Part shown: positions 1 to 7,227 of the stretch, piece after piece
How positions within the stretch are numbered: the stretch's first letter is position 1
Layout of the letters: each line of letters opens with the position of its first letter
The notes under the pieces: model-generated
The model's database searches: none
What the model was told of the DNA's origin: nothing
The model's input: the letters and a program-made list of their open reading frames with translations, nothing else
Origin: Pelagibacteraceae bacterium AG-404-N13
GTDB taxonomy: Bacteria; Pseudomonadota; Alphaproteobacteria; Pelagibacterales; Pelagibacteraceae
Length of the DNA: 64,000 bases
Reading direction: 5' to 3'
Assembly: GCA_003216255.1 (NCBI GenBank)
Contig: QCJD01000001.1
Location: 1-64,000, forward strand
Translations under genes and position numbers: made by a program

Positions 1-88
1 ATTTTTATTAATTCTAGTATTCCAAATTGGTTTATTGTTTTTATTTTTACTCATGGTAGTTATTTATACAATTTACAATGAATTATAA
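1..88 (+). other. Possible 3' tail of an upstream gene
   Basis: Two + frames are open from the window edge. One stops at position 81 and overlaps the next start as ATGA. The other stops at 88 and encodes a very hydrophobic, Leu-rich stretch like a C-terminal membrane helix. One of them is probably the end of the gene upstream of the thioredoxin, but the sequence before the window is needed to tell which. I do not recognise a family. Confidence 0.3.
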
Positions 89-608
89 AAATTTAAATTT
101 ATTAGTATTTTTAATTTACTTAATATCATCTAGTAGCTCATATTCAATAGAGCGACCTGATGTAAAAAATCTAATTATTCATAATGAAAAGAAGAAAATT
201 GATAATATAGATTTTTTTAATTCAACAAATAAAAAAATAAGTTTAAATAATTATAAATCAAAAGTAGTAATTATCAATTTTTGGGCAACTTGGTGTGTGC
301 CTTGCAAAGAAGAAATGCCTCATTTAGATAAGTTAAAATCAAAATCTACATTTCAAGATTTAGAAGTTATACCAATAAATATAGCTGATGAAGAATTAGC
401 AAAATCTAAAGAATTTTTTGAAGAAATAAATATAAAAAATCTAGAAATTTTTTATGGACCTAGTATTGAATTGGCTAAAGCATTTAAGCTTCGTGGAGTT
501 CCAACGACAATTCTTATTGATAAGGAAGGATATGAATTTGCAAGAATTATTGGTTATATTGACTTTGAAAATAAATCTCTTTTGGAATGGTTATCTAAAC
601 AACTATGA
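78..608 (+). CDS. tlpA: TlpA-like periplasmic thiol:disulfide oxidoreductase
   Basis: This is a thioredoxin-fold protein anchored in or exported across the inner membrane, of the TlpA/ResA/CcmG group that reduces disulfides in the periplasm, often for cytochrome maturation. A hydrophobic N-terminal segment (about residues 6-22) looks like a signal peptide or anchor. The redox motif W-C-V-P-C is at residues 72-76, followed by KEEMP, and the cis-proline loop GVPTT is near residue 140. Length (176 aa) is normal. It overlaps the next gene by 4 bp (ATGA), so the two are probably co-translated. No cytochrome c biogenesis genes are visible, so the partner is unknown. Confidence 0.85.
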   Translation: MNYKNLNLLVFLIYLISSSSSYSIERPDVKNLIIHNEKKKIDNIDFFNSTNKKISLNNYKSKVVIINFWATWCVPCKEEMPHLDKLKSKSTFQDLEVIPINIADEELAKSKEFFEEINIKNLEIFYGPSIELAKAFKLRGVPTTILIDKEGYEFARIIGYIDFENKSLLEWLSKQL

Positions 609-1261
609 AGTTTTGTCTAAATACTACAATTATTGAGCCAGAAAAAAACAATGAGATAAAAAATGCAATAATATTACTCCATGGATACGGTGGAGATGGA
701 AAAGATATAAGCATGTTAACTTTAAACTGGAAAAGATTTTTAAAGAATACAATTTTTTTATGTCCTGATGCTCCTGAATTATGCAAAATTAATCCAAGTG
801 GTTTCCAATGGTTTGATCTTAACACTGAAGATAAAGATTTCATTTTAAATGAGTCTAAAAAAGCGGAAAAGAAATTGAAACAATATATAGAAGAAATTAA
901 ATTAGAGTATAAATTAAAAAATTCTAAAATTTGCATATCTGGTTTTAGTCAAGGTTGTATGATGTCAATCAATATTGGATTAACATCTAGTGAAAGCTTC
1001 AATTGTATAGTAGGATTTTCAGGAAAAATAATAGATAAAAATGACCTTTCATCTAGAATTAAAGCAAAAACGAATATATTGATGGTTCATGGTGAATTAG
1101 ATCCAATAGTTCCACCAAATAATTTGTTAGATGCTAAAGACTTTTTTATTAGACACAAAATAAATGTTGATACATTAATGATAAAAAATTGTGACCATCA
1201 TATACCAATTGAAGCATCAAGTGCAGCACTAAATTTTATTAAAAAAAATTTAGTTAATTAG
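605..1261 (+). CDS. Phospholipase/carboxylesterase family alpha/beta hydrolase
   Basis: This is an alpha/beta hydrolase of the small carboxylesterase (Abhydrolase_2, lysophospholipase-like) family. The oxyanion motif HGYGGDG lies at residues 26-32. The nucleophile is Ser115 in GFSQGC, the acid is Asp166 in GELDPIVP, and the base is His198 or His199 in the DHH near the C-terminus. At 218 aa it is full length. There is no signal peptide, so it should be cytoplasmic. It overlaps the TlpA-like gene by 4 bp. The natural ester or thioester substrate cannot be told from sequence. Confidence 0.85.
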   Translation: MKFCLNTTIIEPEKNNEIKNAIILLHGYGGDGKDISMLTLNWKRFLKNTIFLCPDAPELCKINPSGFQWFDLNTEDKDFILNESKKAEKKLKQYIEEIKLEYKLKNSKICISGFSQGCMMSINIGLTSSESFNCIVGFSGKIIDKNDLSSRIKAKTNILMVHGELDPIVPPNNLLDAKDFFIRHKINVDTLMIKNCDHHIPIEASSAALNFIKKNLVN

Positions 1262-1323
1262 TAAAATTTAAATTTTCATCTTGTGATCTTGATATAATCA
1301 AAAAGATATTATAGGATTGTTTT

Positions 1324-1893
1324 ATGTTTGAAATGTCAGATCAAAATATTTCCTTAGAAAAGTGTCCAGCATTAGTTTTAAATGCTGATTATAGACCTTT
1401 AAGCTATTATCCATTATCATTATGGAGTTGGCAAGACTCAATTAAATCAGTTTTTTTAGATAGAGTGTCCATAGTAAACTATTATGATAGAACTGTAAGA
1501 AGCCCTTCTTTTAGTATGAAACTTCCTAGCGTAATTGCACTTAAATCATTTATAAGACCTCAATCTAACCCAAATTTTACTAGATTTAATGTTTTTTTAA
1601 GAGATAAATTTAGTTGTCAATATTGTAGTAGTAAAAATGAATTAACATTTGACCATTTGTTGCCAAGATCTAAAGGTGGAAAAACAGACTGGAATAATGT
1701 TGTTACAGCTTGCTCTTCTTGTAATGTTAAAAAAGGAGGAAGGTTATTAAAAAATTCTGGTATGACACTTAATCAATGGCCTTATCAACCAACTACTGAA
1801 GATTTACACAAAAATGGTAAAAACTTTCCACCAAATTTCTTACACGAAAGTTGGATGGATTATTTGTATTGGGATGTTGAACTTGAAGCCTAA
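1324..1893 (+). CDS. HNH endonuclease domain protein
   Basis: This is a 189-aa protein of the standalone HNH family common in alphaproteobacteria. The core spans about residues 90-140: a CQYC pair, then FDHLLPRSKGG with the catalytic His, WNNVVTAC with the Asn, and a second CSSC pair, giving the zinc-ribbon form of the HNH fold. The family is predicted to cut DNA, but its job in these genomes is not established. Translation may begin at 1324 or at a second in-frame ATG four codons on. It converges on coq7, with its stop directly against the coq7 stop. No restriction-modification partner is nearby. Confidence 0.85.
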   Translation: MFEMSDQNISLEKCPALVLNADYRPLSYYPLSLWSWQDSIKSVFLDRVSIVNYYDRTVRSPSFSMKLPSVIALKSFIRPQSNPNFTRFNVFLRDKFSCQYCSSKNELTFDHLLPRSKGGKTDWNNVVTACSSCNVKKGGRLLKNSGMTLNQWPYQPTTEDLHKNGKNFPPNFLHESWMDYLYWDVELEA

Positions 1894-2427
1894 TTAGATT
1901 TTTTCTGAAATCTTTATAGCTAATTTAGACCCTGTTTTAATAACTTTGTCAATTATTGTATAAAAACCTTCTTTAGTAGCACCATTATCATAAGCAATAT
2001 CCTTATGATTTATCTCGTCATTTCTAAATTTAATTATATTTTTTTTTAATTCAATTTCATCTGGACCAATTTGATCTATTTGGTTTTTATAGTGACCGTC
2101 AATTACTTCTTCAACAGAAGCAGTGCATAACATAGTTGCTTTTTTTCCTAAAATTGTTGATCCAAAACCTAGTCCAAGACCAAGCAAATCCCATAAAGGT
2201 AATAATTTCGTAGGTCTTATATTTCTTTTTCTGATTTCATCTTCAAAAAAATTACAATGTTCCTGTTCATGCTCTTTCATATCTTTAATCATTTCTTTTA
2301 AATCATTATTCTTAACAACAGTGCTTAATGCAAGTAATTGTCCTTCATAAATCTTAATTGCTCCCCTTTCACCTGCATGGTCTACTCTTATAAATTCTTC
2401 TAGTTTTTTTGGATCAGTTTTTTTCAT
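1894..2427 (-). CDS. coq7: Ubiquinone biosynthesis monooxygenase Coq7
   Basis: This is a di-iron hydroxylase that converts demethoxyubiquinone to demethylubiquinone, the penultimate step of ubiquinone synthesis. All expected carboxylate and His ligands are visible: Glu in HAGERGA, the EHEQEH motif, Glu in EEVIDGHY, and the NDEINHKD motif near residue 145. Length (177 aa) matches the short bacterial and mitochondrial-like Coq7. Its start lies 14 bp inside dsbB, so it is the last gene of a - strand operon (DedA-like, dsbB, coq7). Confidence 0.92.
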   Translation of the reverse strand: MKKTDPKKLEEFIRVDHAGERGAIKIYEGQLLALSTVVKNNDLKEMIKDMKEHEQEHCNFFEDEIRKRNIRPTKLLPLWDLLGLGLGFGSTILGKKATMLCTASVEEVIDGHYKNQIDQIGPDEIELKKNIIKFRNDEINHKDIAYDNGATKEGFYTIIDKVIKTGSKLAIKISEKI

Positions 2428-2890
2428 AAAATAATGTTAAAAATGAATATATAATAATTAATAAAGATAATACAAAATTAATTCCAGCTAAAGACATACC
2501 AAATAATTTAAAAATTGCATCTTTACAACTTGCGACATTTTCATTTAATGAGTTTAGTAGCTCTGTTTTATCAACTATTCCAAGAGAGTTACCAGTACAA
2601 CCAGAAAATTCTTCAAAAATATTGTTCTCAATTCCATAATGATAACCTGAAATAAGAACACTTAATAAGAAAGTTAAAATTACTAAAAATAATATTTTAT
2701 CATTTTTAAAATAATTATAACCAACAAAACTAATAAAAATTGAAATTATATAAGGAATTCTTTGATATATACATAACTTGCAAGGTTTATAGCCTAAAAT
2801 ATATTCTATGTACAATGCAAAAAAAATTGCTGATAAAGAATAAAATAAAATGAATAAGTAAAAGTTTTTTTTATTAAAAAAAATATTCAT
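2414..2890 (-). CDS. dsbB: Disulfide bond formation protein B
   Basis: This is an inner-membrane quinone reductase that reoxidises DsbA, using ubiquinone. About four transmembrane helices are visible in 158 aa. The first redox pair is C-K-L-C (GYKPCKLCIYQR) in the first periplasmic loop, and the second pair is formed by Cys in FSGCTG and in ASCKDA. It overlaps coq7 by 14 bp. Co-transcription with a ubiquinone-synthesis enzyme is sensible because DsbB passes electrons to the quinone pool. Confidence 0.88.
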   Translation of the reverse strand: MNIFFNKKNFYLFILFYSLSAIFFALYIEYILGYKPCKLCIYQRIPYIISIFISFVGYNYFKNDKILFLVILTFLLSVLISGYHYGIENNIFEEFSGCTGNSLGIVDKTELLNSLNENVASCKDAIFKLFGMSLAGINFVLSLLIIIYSFLTLFYEKN

Positions 2891-2891
2891 A

Positions 2892-3500
2892 TTAATTCAT
2901 AAAATTTATCAAAAATTTGTAAATTAAATAAGCAAATGTAATTAATACAGCTGAAAAAATTAAAGAAAATTTTAATAATTTTTTTTCAATGATTTTTTTC
3001 ATAGCAGATCCAAAATTTCCAACTAAAAATGCAATTATAAAAAATCTTGAACCTCTTGTAATTAATGAAATGACTATAAAATATATTAAATTGAATTCAA
3101 CAAAGCCACTTGTAATAGTTAATAGTTTAAACGGTATTGGTGAAAATCCAGCTATGGCCAATAATGTTATCCAAGCAATAGTTCCACCTTCTGAAGACAT
3201 TTTGTCTTTTAAAAATGAAGTATTGTCGACACTATACAGTTCAAATATCTTGACACCTATTTCATTAAAAAAAACATATCCAATTAAGTATCCTAAGCAC
3301 GCACCAAGTACTGAGCCAATAGTAGCAATTAAAGCAATTTTAACCCATTCATTTTTTTTTGCTATTGTCATTGGAATTATTAAAACATCTGGCGGAATCG
3401 GAAAGATAAAACTTTCAATAAAAGACATTATGCCTAGAAAAAATTTTGAACTTTTATGCCCTGCTAGCTTAATAGTTTTAAAGTATAAGTCTTTAAACAT
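2892..3500 (-). CDS. YqaA-like DedA/VTT-domain membrane protein
   Basis: This is a multi-spanning inner-membrane protein (202 aa, about five hydrophobic segments) of the VTT/SNARE-associated superfamily. The typical re-entrant region reads ESFIFPIPPDVLIIP near residues 30-44, and a Gly-rich helix (GSVLGACLGYLIGY) follows. DedA-superfamily proteins are implicated in lipid-carrier scrambling and envelope homeostasis; the YqaA branch has no assigned substrate. It is the first gene of a - strand operon with dsbB and coq7. A second VTT protein lies at 61699. Confidence 0.8.
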   Translation of the reverse strand: MFKDLYFKTIKLAGHKSSKFFLGIMSFIESFIFPIPPDVLIIPMTIAKKNEWVKIALIATIGSVLGACLGYLIGYVFFNEIGVKIFELYSVDNTSFLKDKMSSEGGTIAWITLLAIAGFSPIPFKLLTITSGFVEFNLIYFIVISLITRGSRFFIIAFLVGNFGSAMKKIIEKKLLKFSLIFSAVLITFAYLIYKFLINFMN

Positions 3501-3565
3501 ATTTTCTTTTATTATATTACATGTTTTAATACTATTATTTATATTGTATGAAATTTATTATCTTT

Positions 3566-3652
3566 GGGCGAATGGCGGAACTGGTAGACGCGTTGGACTC
3601 AAAATCCAATAGTAGTAATACTGTGAGAGTTCGATTCTCTCTTTGCCCACCA
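3566..3652 (+). tRNA. tRNA-Leu(CAA)
   Basis: This is an 87-nt class II tRNA. The acceptor strands GGGCGAA and TTTGCCC pair with one G-T. The anticodon stem TTGGA/TCCAA encloses the loop CTCAAAA, giving anticodon CAA. A long variable arm and a TTCGATT T-loop are present, and the 3' CCA is encoded. It reads UUG codons and sits directly ahead of the acyl-CoA ligase. Confidence 0.95.
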
Positions 3653-3659
3653 AAAAATT

Positions 3660-5369
3660 ATGAATTTAGATAATCAAAATAGTTTAATCGAATTATTTTT
3701 TTCTCAAACAGATAAACAGGATAAAAAAAGTATTTTTTTGCAATGGTTAAATCCAAACAATAAAAAAACTTATACATGGGAAGAAGTTGAACAAAATATT
3801 TTTAAGTTATCAAAAGTTATAAAAGAAAATATACAAGAAGGTGATAGATGTCTTTTAGTATCAGAGAATAGACCTGAATGGTTTATTTCTGATTTAGCAA
3901 TTATGTTGTCTGGTGGAATTACAGTTCCGGCATATACAACATATACAGAAGAAGATTATAAGTATTTAATTGAAGATTGCGAGCCCGCCTTAGTCATTGT
4001 TTCAAATAATGAAATGTTTAAAAAATTGAAAAATATCATAGAGGAAAAAATATTTATTAAAAAAGTTATTACATTAGATAAAGTTGATTTATATAAAAAA
4101 GAAAATTATTTAGATTTTGAATCAATAATAAAAAAAGATTTATCTGAGAAAGATAAAATAAAAAATAATAATTTAAAAAGAACATCGCCTGCTTGTATAA
4201 TTTATACTTCAGGAACAGGCGGTAATCCAAAAGGAGTAATTTTAAGTCATGGTGGTATTTTAAATAATATCGTTGGAGCATGTGAAATTTTAAAACCAAT
4301 AATTAATACAAAACCGGTATTTCTAACTTGGCTTCCACTTTCACATTCTTATGAACATTGTGTGCAATTTGTACAGATAGCAGTTGGAGCAAAAGTTTTT
4401 TATGCAGAAAAAATAGAAAAGCTTTTAGAAAATATCTCTGAAGCAAAACCAACAATTATGACAGCCGTTCCAAGATTCTATCAAAATCTTTACAATAAGA
4501 TAAATATAAATTTAAAAAAACAAACAGGCTTGAAAGCTAAACTAATTGAAATAACAATTAGATTAGGAAAAAAAAGATTAAAAAATGAAAAAATGTCAAC
4601 TTTTGAAAAACTGCAAAATCAATTGGTCGAAACATTAGTAAGAAAAAAAATTAAAAAACAATTCGGAGGTAATTTGAAAGCGTTTGTTTCAGGGGGCGGA
4701 GCTTTAGACAAAGAAATAGGAGAATTTTTAAATTCCATAGGTTTACCAACACTCCAAGGCTATGGTTTAACAGAAACATCGCCTGTAGTTAGTTGTAATC
4801 CTATAAATAAAATAAAGGTCGAAACTGTTGGTCCGCCTTTTAAAGGAAACCAAGTCAAAATTGCAGAAGATGGAGAAATTTTAGTTAAAGGTGAAAATGT
4901 AATGCTAGGGTATTGGAATAAAAAAGAAGAAACAAATAAAGTTATAGTAGATGGATGGCTTCATACAGGCGATATAGGAGAAATAAACCCAGAAGATGGT
5001 TATTTAAAAATTACTGATAGAAAGAAAGATATAATTGTTAGCGCTGGAGGAGATAATATATCCCCTGCAAAAATTGAAAATATGATTTCAAATGAACCTG
5101 AAATTGATCAATGTATGGTTTACGGAGACAACAAAAATTATTTAGTAGCTTTAGTTGTACCTAATAAAGAATTTTTAAATGAAAAAGAAATAATAAACAA
5201 TGTAATTGAAAAAGTTAATAGAAAATTAACTTTAGTGGAAAAAGTTAAAAGAATTCAATTAATAGATGAAAATTTTTCTATAGAAAATGGTTTGTTAACA
5301 CCAACAATGAAAGTAAAAAGAAAAAAAGTTACAGAAAAATATAAAAATAAATTAGAAAAACTTTATTAA
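3660..5369 (+). CDS. Long-chain fatty acid--CoA ligase (AMP-forming)
   Basis: This is an adenylate-forming enzyme of the FAA1/FadD type, activating long-chain fatty acids to acyl-CoA for phospholipid synthesis or beta-oxidation. The P-loop-like motif IIYTSGTGGNPKGV is near residue 180. GYGLTETSPVV, the A5 motif, is near residue 368. LHTGDIG (A7) and TDRKKDIIVSAGGDNISP (A8) follow, and the catalytic Lys lies in the C-terminal PTMKVKRKK region. Length (569 aa) is normal. No other fatty acid genes are adjacent. Confidence 0.88.
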   Translation: MNLDNQNSLIELFFSQTDKQDKKSIFLQWLNPNNKKTYTWEEVEQNIFKLSKVIKENIQEGDRCLLVSENRPEWFISDLAIMLSGGITVPAYTTYTEEDYKYLIEDCEPALVIVSNNEMFKKLKNIIEEKIFIKKVITLDKVDLYKKENYLDFESIIKKDLSEKDKIKNNNLKRTSPACIIYTSGTGGNPKGVILSHGGILNNIVGACEILKPIINTKPVFLTWLPLSHSYEHCVQFVQIAVGAKVFYAEKIEKLLENISEAKPTIMTAVPRFYQNLYNKININLKKQTGLKAKLIEITIRLGKKRLKNEKMSTFEKLQNQLVETLVRKKIKKQFGGNLKAFVSGGGALDKEIGEFLNSIGLPTLQGYGLTETSPVVSCNPINKIKVETVGPPFKGNQVKIAEDGEILVKGENVMLGYWNKKEETNKVIVDGWLHTGDIGEINPEDGYLKITDRKKDIIVSAGGDNISPAKIENMISNEPEIDQCMVYGDNKNYLVALVVPNKEFLNEKEIINNVIEKVNRKLTLVEKVKRIQLIDENFSIENGLLTPTMKVKRKKVTEKYKNKLEKLY

Positions 5370-5477
5370 ATTAATTTTAAAAACAGTTTATTAATCGCAA
5401 TTTACTTAACTTTTTTTTATTATTTTTAAAAAACAAAAAAATAAATTTTTTTCTTTAAATTAAGAATAATTAAAGAT

Positions 5478-5506
5478 TTGACATAACTATTCAAAAAAAA
5501 TAAAAA
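5478..5506 (+). promoter_or_regulatory. Candidate promoter of the Lys/Arg peptide gene
   Basis: A perfect -35 hexamer TTGACA lies at 5478-5483. With a 17-bp spacer the -10 would be TAAAAA at 5501, a weak match inside an A-rich run. Transcription would then begin near 5513, just ahead of the hairpin at 5517. The -35 is good; the -10 is inferred. Confidence 0.4.
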
Positions 5507-5516
5507 AAGGTAACTA

Positions 5517-5537
5517 AACGAATCAAAAAGATTCGTT
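5517..5537 (+). promoter_or_regulatory. Leader hairpin upstream of the Lys/Arg peptide gene
   Basis: A perfect 8-bp inverted repeat, AACGAATC and GATTCGTT, encloses a five-A loop and ends 20 bp before the start codon. There is no T-run after it, so it is not an intrinsic terminator. If the promoter at 5478 is right, it forms the extreme 5' end of the transcript and could act as an mRNA stabiliser or a protein-binding site. Confidence 0.6.
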
Positions 5538-5557
5538 ATTAAAAAAGGGAGCTAAAG

Positions 5558-5638
5558 ATGGCTAAAAGAAGAAAAAAAGCTGCAAAGAAGACTAAGAAAA
5601 AAGCTAAGAAAAAAGCTAAAAAAAGAAGAAGAAGATAG
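5558..5638 (+). CDS. 26-residue Lys/Arg-rich basic peptide
   Basis: This tiny ORF encodes 26 residues, of which 20 are Lys or Arg, with only Met, five Ala and one Thr besides. It begins MAKRRKKAAKK and ends with four arginines. A clear Shine-Dalgarno (GGGAG, 5548-5552) lies at normal spacing from the ATG. The gene is framed by a 5' hairpin (5517-5537) and a strong terminator (5656-5694), so it forms its own transcription unit of roughly 180 nt. The composition suggests nucleic-acid binding, like a histone H1 tail or protamine, or a ribosome-associated peptide; function is unknown. It could also be a structured RNA with an incidental ORF, but the Shine-Dalgarno argues for translation. Confidence 0.7.
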   Translation: MAKRRKKAAKKTKKKAKKKAKKRRRR

Positions 5639-5655
5639 TTTTATTCTTTTTAAAG

Positions 5656-5694
5656 AACGCTTCTCATGGCGCTTGCGTGGGAAGCGTTTTTTTT
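5656..5694 (+). terminator. Rho-independent terminator after the basic peptide gene
   Basis: An 8-bp stem (AACGCTTC at 5656-5663 with GAAGCGTT at 5681-5688) has a 17-nt loop and is followed by a run of eight T from 5685. It is 17 bp past the stop codon. The hairpin also lies just downstream of the convergent carD stop, but the - strand copy lacks a T-tract, so it works best for the + strand. Confidence 0.85.
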
Positions 5695-6514
5695 ATTTAG
5701 ATACTACTGCTTCGTCTAATTTTTGTGCAGTACTCGACTCTTCAACTTGCTGAATTTGTTTTTCTAAATTTCTTTTAAGTGCTTTATCAAGTTTTTTCTG
5801 AGTATCTTCCAAGTTAGTATCCATAACAATTTGAAACTCAGATAAAAGTCTATCGTATGCTTTTTCAAATAATTGTCTTTCGCTATATGATTGGTCTATC
5901 ATTAAATCATCACCTTTATTAAGATCTCTAACAACTTCAGCTAAATCATAAATCTTACCCGAAGATATTTTGGCTTCATACTCTTGAGCCCTTCTGCTCC
6001 ACATAGATCTCTTAATTTTTGGTTTACCTTTTAATATACTTATACATTTATTGACTTGGTTGATTGTAGCTAGTGGTCTTAAATAAATTTGTTTATTTAC
6101 AGGCACCATTCCATTAGCTTTATCCTTTTCAAATTTTAAAACGTAAGTTTCAACTTCAATTCCACCAATATTAATTTTCTTTATTTCATTTATTTGACCC
6201 ACACCATGTTTTGGATAAACTACATATTCTTTAACTTTATATTGTTTTTTTTCAGTTTCTTGTTTTTTAATTTTTTTTATTTCTGGTTTTTGTTCATTAT
6301 TTTTAGATATTCTTAATGGCTCAGTTTTAACCTCAACATTTTTTTTTGTGTTGCTTTTATTAACTTTCAAACTCTTTGATTTATTCTTTATTTTTTTAGC
6401 CTTAACTACTTTTTTTGTTATTTTAGTTTTTTTTGTTATTTTAGCTTTTTTTGTTATTTTAGCTTTTTTTGCTACTTTTTTTTTATTCAAGATTTTCTTT
6501 AAAATATTTTTCAT
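5693..6514 (-). CDS. carD: CarD-family transcriptional regulator with Lys-rich N-terminal extension
   Basis: CarD/CdnL proteins bind the RNA polymerase beta subunit and stabilise open promoter complexes. The canonical domain starts near residue 95 ([14 protein letters not shown]) and runs through the helical region with [12 protein letters not shown] and the C-terminal helices. Ahead of it is a tail of about 90 residues, very rich in Lys, with a repeated six-residue unit KKAKIT. In DNA this is three copies of an 18-bp unit. The annotated start overlaps fdxA by 32 bp; a later start cannot be excluded, but the repeated tail keeps one frame throughout. It is last in a helicase > TerB > FdxA > CarD cluster. 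Confidence 0.9.
   Translation of the reverse strand: MKNILKKILNKKKVAKKAKITKKAKITKKTKITKKVVKAKKIKNKSKSLKVNKSNTKKNVEVKTEPLRISKNNEQKPEIKKIKKQETEKKQYKVKEYVVYPKHGVGQINEIKKINIGGIEVETYVLKFEKDKANGMVPVNKQIYLRPLATINQVNKCISILKGKPKIKRSMWSRRAQEYEAKISSGKIYDLAEVVRDLNKGDDLMIDQSYSERQLFEKAYDRLLSEFQIVMDTNLEDTQKKLDKALKRNLEKQIQQVEESSTAQKLDEAVVSK
6411..6464 (+). repeat. Three tandem 18-bp repeats inside carD
   Basis: Three adjacent 18-bp units (TTTTTTGTTATTTTAGCT on +, the first with one change at the end) are followed by a degenerate fourth. They encode, on the - strand, the KKAKIT-type Lys-rich repeats of the CarD tail. The unit is a whole number of codons, so copy number could vary without breaking the frame. 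Confidence 0.85.
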
Positions 6515-6812
6515 ATTTATTTTCTACATCTTTAAATTTTTCATGATCCTCAGGCGGATCTTTTTTTTTATTAATGTTTGGCCAAATTTCCGAGTACTTT
6601 GTATTCATTTCCAGCCATTTGCTGCTTCCATCTTCTGTATCTGAAACTATAGCATTCACTGGACATTCTGGCTCACAAACGCCACAATCTATACACTCAT
6701 CCGGTTTAATTACAAGCATATTTTTTCCTTCATAAAAACAATCAACAGGACAAACTTCTACACAATCTGTTAGTTTACACTTAATGCATTTATCATTTAC
6801 TAGATATGTCAT
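6483..6812 (-). CDS. fdxA: Seven-iron ferredoxin FdxA
   Basis: This is a soluble electron carrier with one 3Fe-4S and one 4Fe-4S cluster. The first half carries [18 protein letters not shown], and the second carries [12 protein letters not shown] near residue 40. The C-terminal extension (about residues 65-109) is typical of the FdxA/FdII type. Length is 109 aa. Its 3' end overlaps carD and its start overlaps the TerB-like gene. The FdxA-CarD pairing is conserved in alphaproteobacteria. The redox partner is not known. Confidence 0.93.
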   Translation of the reverse strand: MTYLVNDKCIKCKLTDCVEVCPVDCFYEGKNMLVIKPDECIDCGVCEPECPVNAIVSDTEDGSSKWLEMNTKYSEIWPNINKKKDPPEDHEKFKDVENKYEKYFKENLE

Positions 6813-7227
6813 TTTTTTTCATAACCTTTCTTTTTATATCTCCCACAACCTTATTATCTAAATATAACAAGCCTGAAAGTCTTCTCATAAGGTTTGTTTC
6901 ATACATATCAGCATTTTTGTCTGAATAAACAATATTCCATAGTGCCTCAATAATTAATTTTTTCTTGTTTTCATCAACATTTTTAATTTCTCTAGTAAAT
7001 TCTAATATTTGATTTGAATCTTTTTCTTTTTTTTCTGCTTCTTCTATAATTTCTTCAATATTTTTAACTTGAGCACCCATTTCAATTAGTGTTTTTTTAA
7101 TTATTTTTCTTTCATTTTCTGTAAAGTTTTCATCTATTTTTGCTGAATGGATTAAAAGAGAAGTAATAGCGATTAAAGAAAAGTTATCTTTAGGATTAAC
7201 CTCGTCTTTTTTGAATAAATTAAACAT
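6793..7227 (-). CDS. TerB-like (tellurite resistance B fold) protein
   Basis: This is a 144-aa helical protein resembling the TerB/DjlA N-terminal superfamily. It has paired acidic segments, [12 protein letters not shown] near residue 30 and [10 protein letters not shown] near residue 112, spaced as in the family's metal-binding pseudo-repeats. TerB-like domains are linked to membrane-associated stress complexes, but this solo form has no assigned role. It overlaps fdxA by 20 bp and shares its first base with the helicase stop, so it is translated with them. No other ter genes are near. Confidence 0.7.
   Translation of the reverse strand: MFNLFKKDEVNPKDNFSLIAITSLLIHSAKIDENFTENERKIIKKTLIEMGAQVKNIEEIIEEAEKKEKDSNQILEFTREIKNVDENKKKLIIEALWNIVYSDKNADMYETNLMRRLSGLLYLDNKVVGDIKRKVMKKNDISSK

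Noticed and set aside
1324-1893. HNH protein as part of a defence or mobile system
   Set aside because: No methylase, integrase or repeats nearby; the standalone form is a common core gene in the group.
2989-3612. Long + strand ORF (207 codons) across the YqaA-like gene and tRNA-Leu
   Set aside because: It is the antisense shadow of the YqaA-like gene and runs into the tRNA; its composition does not resemble a protein family.
6348-6644. Phe-rich + strand ORF opposite carD/fdxA
   Set aside because: It is the antisense of Lys-rich codons, giving artificial Phe/Leu runs.
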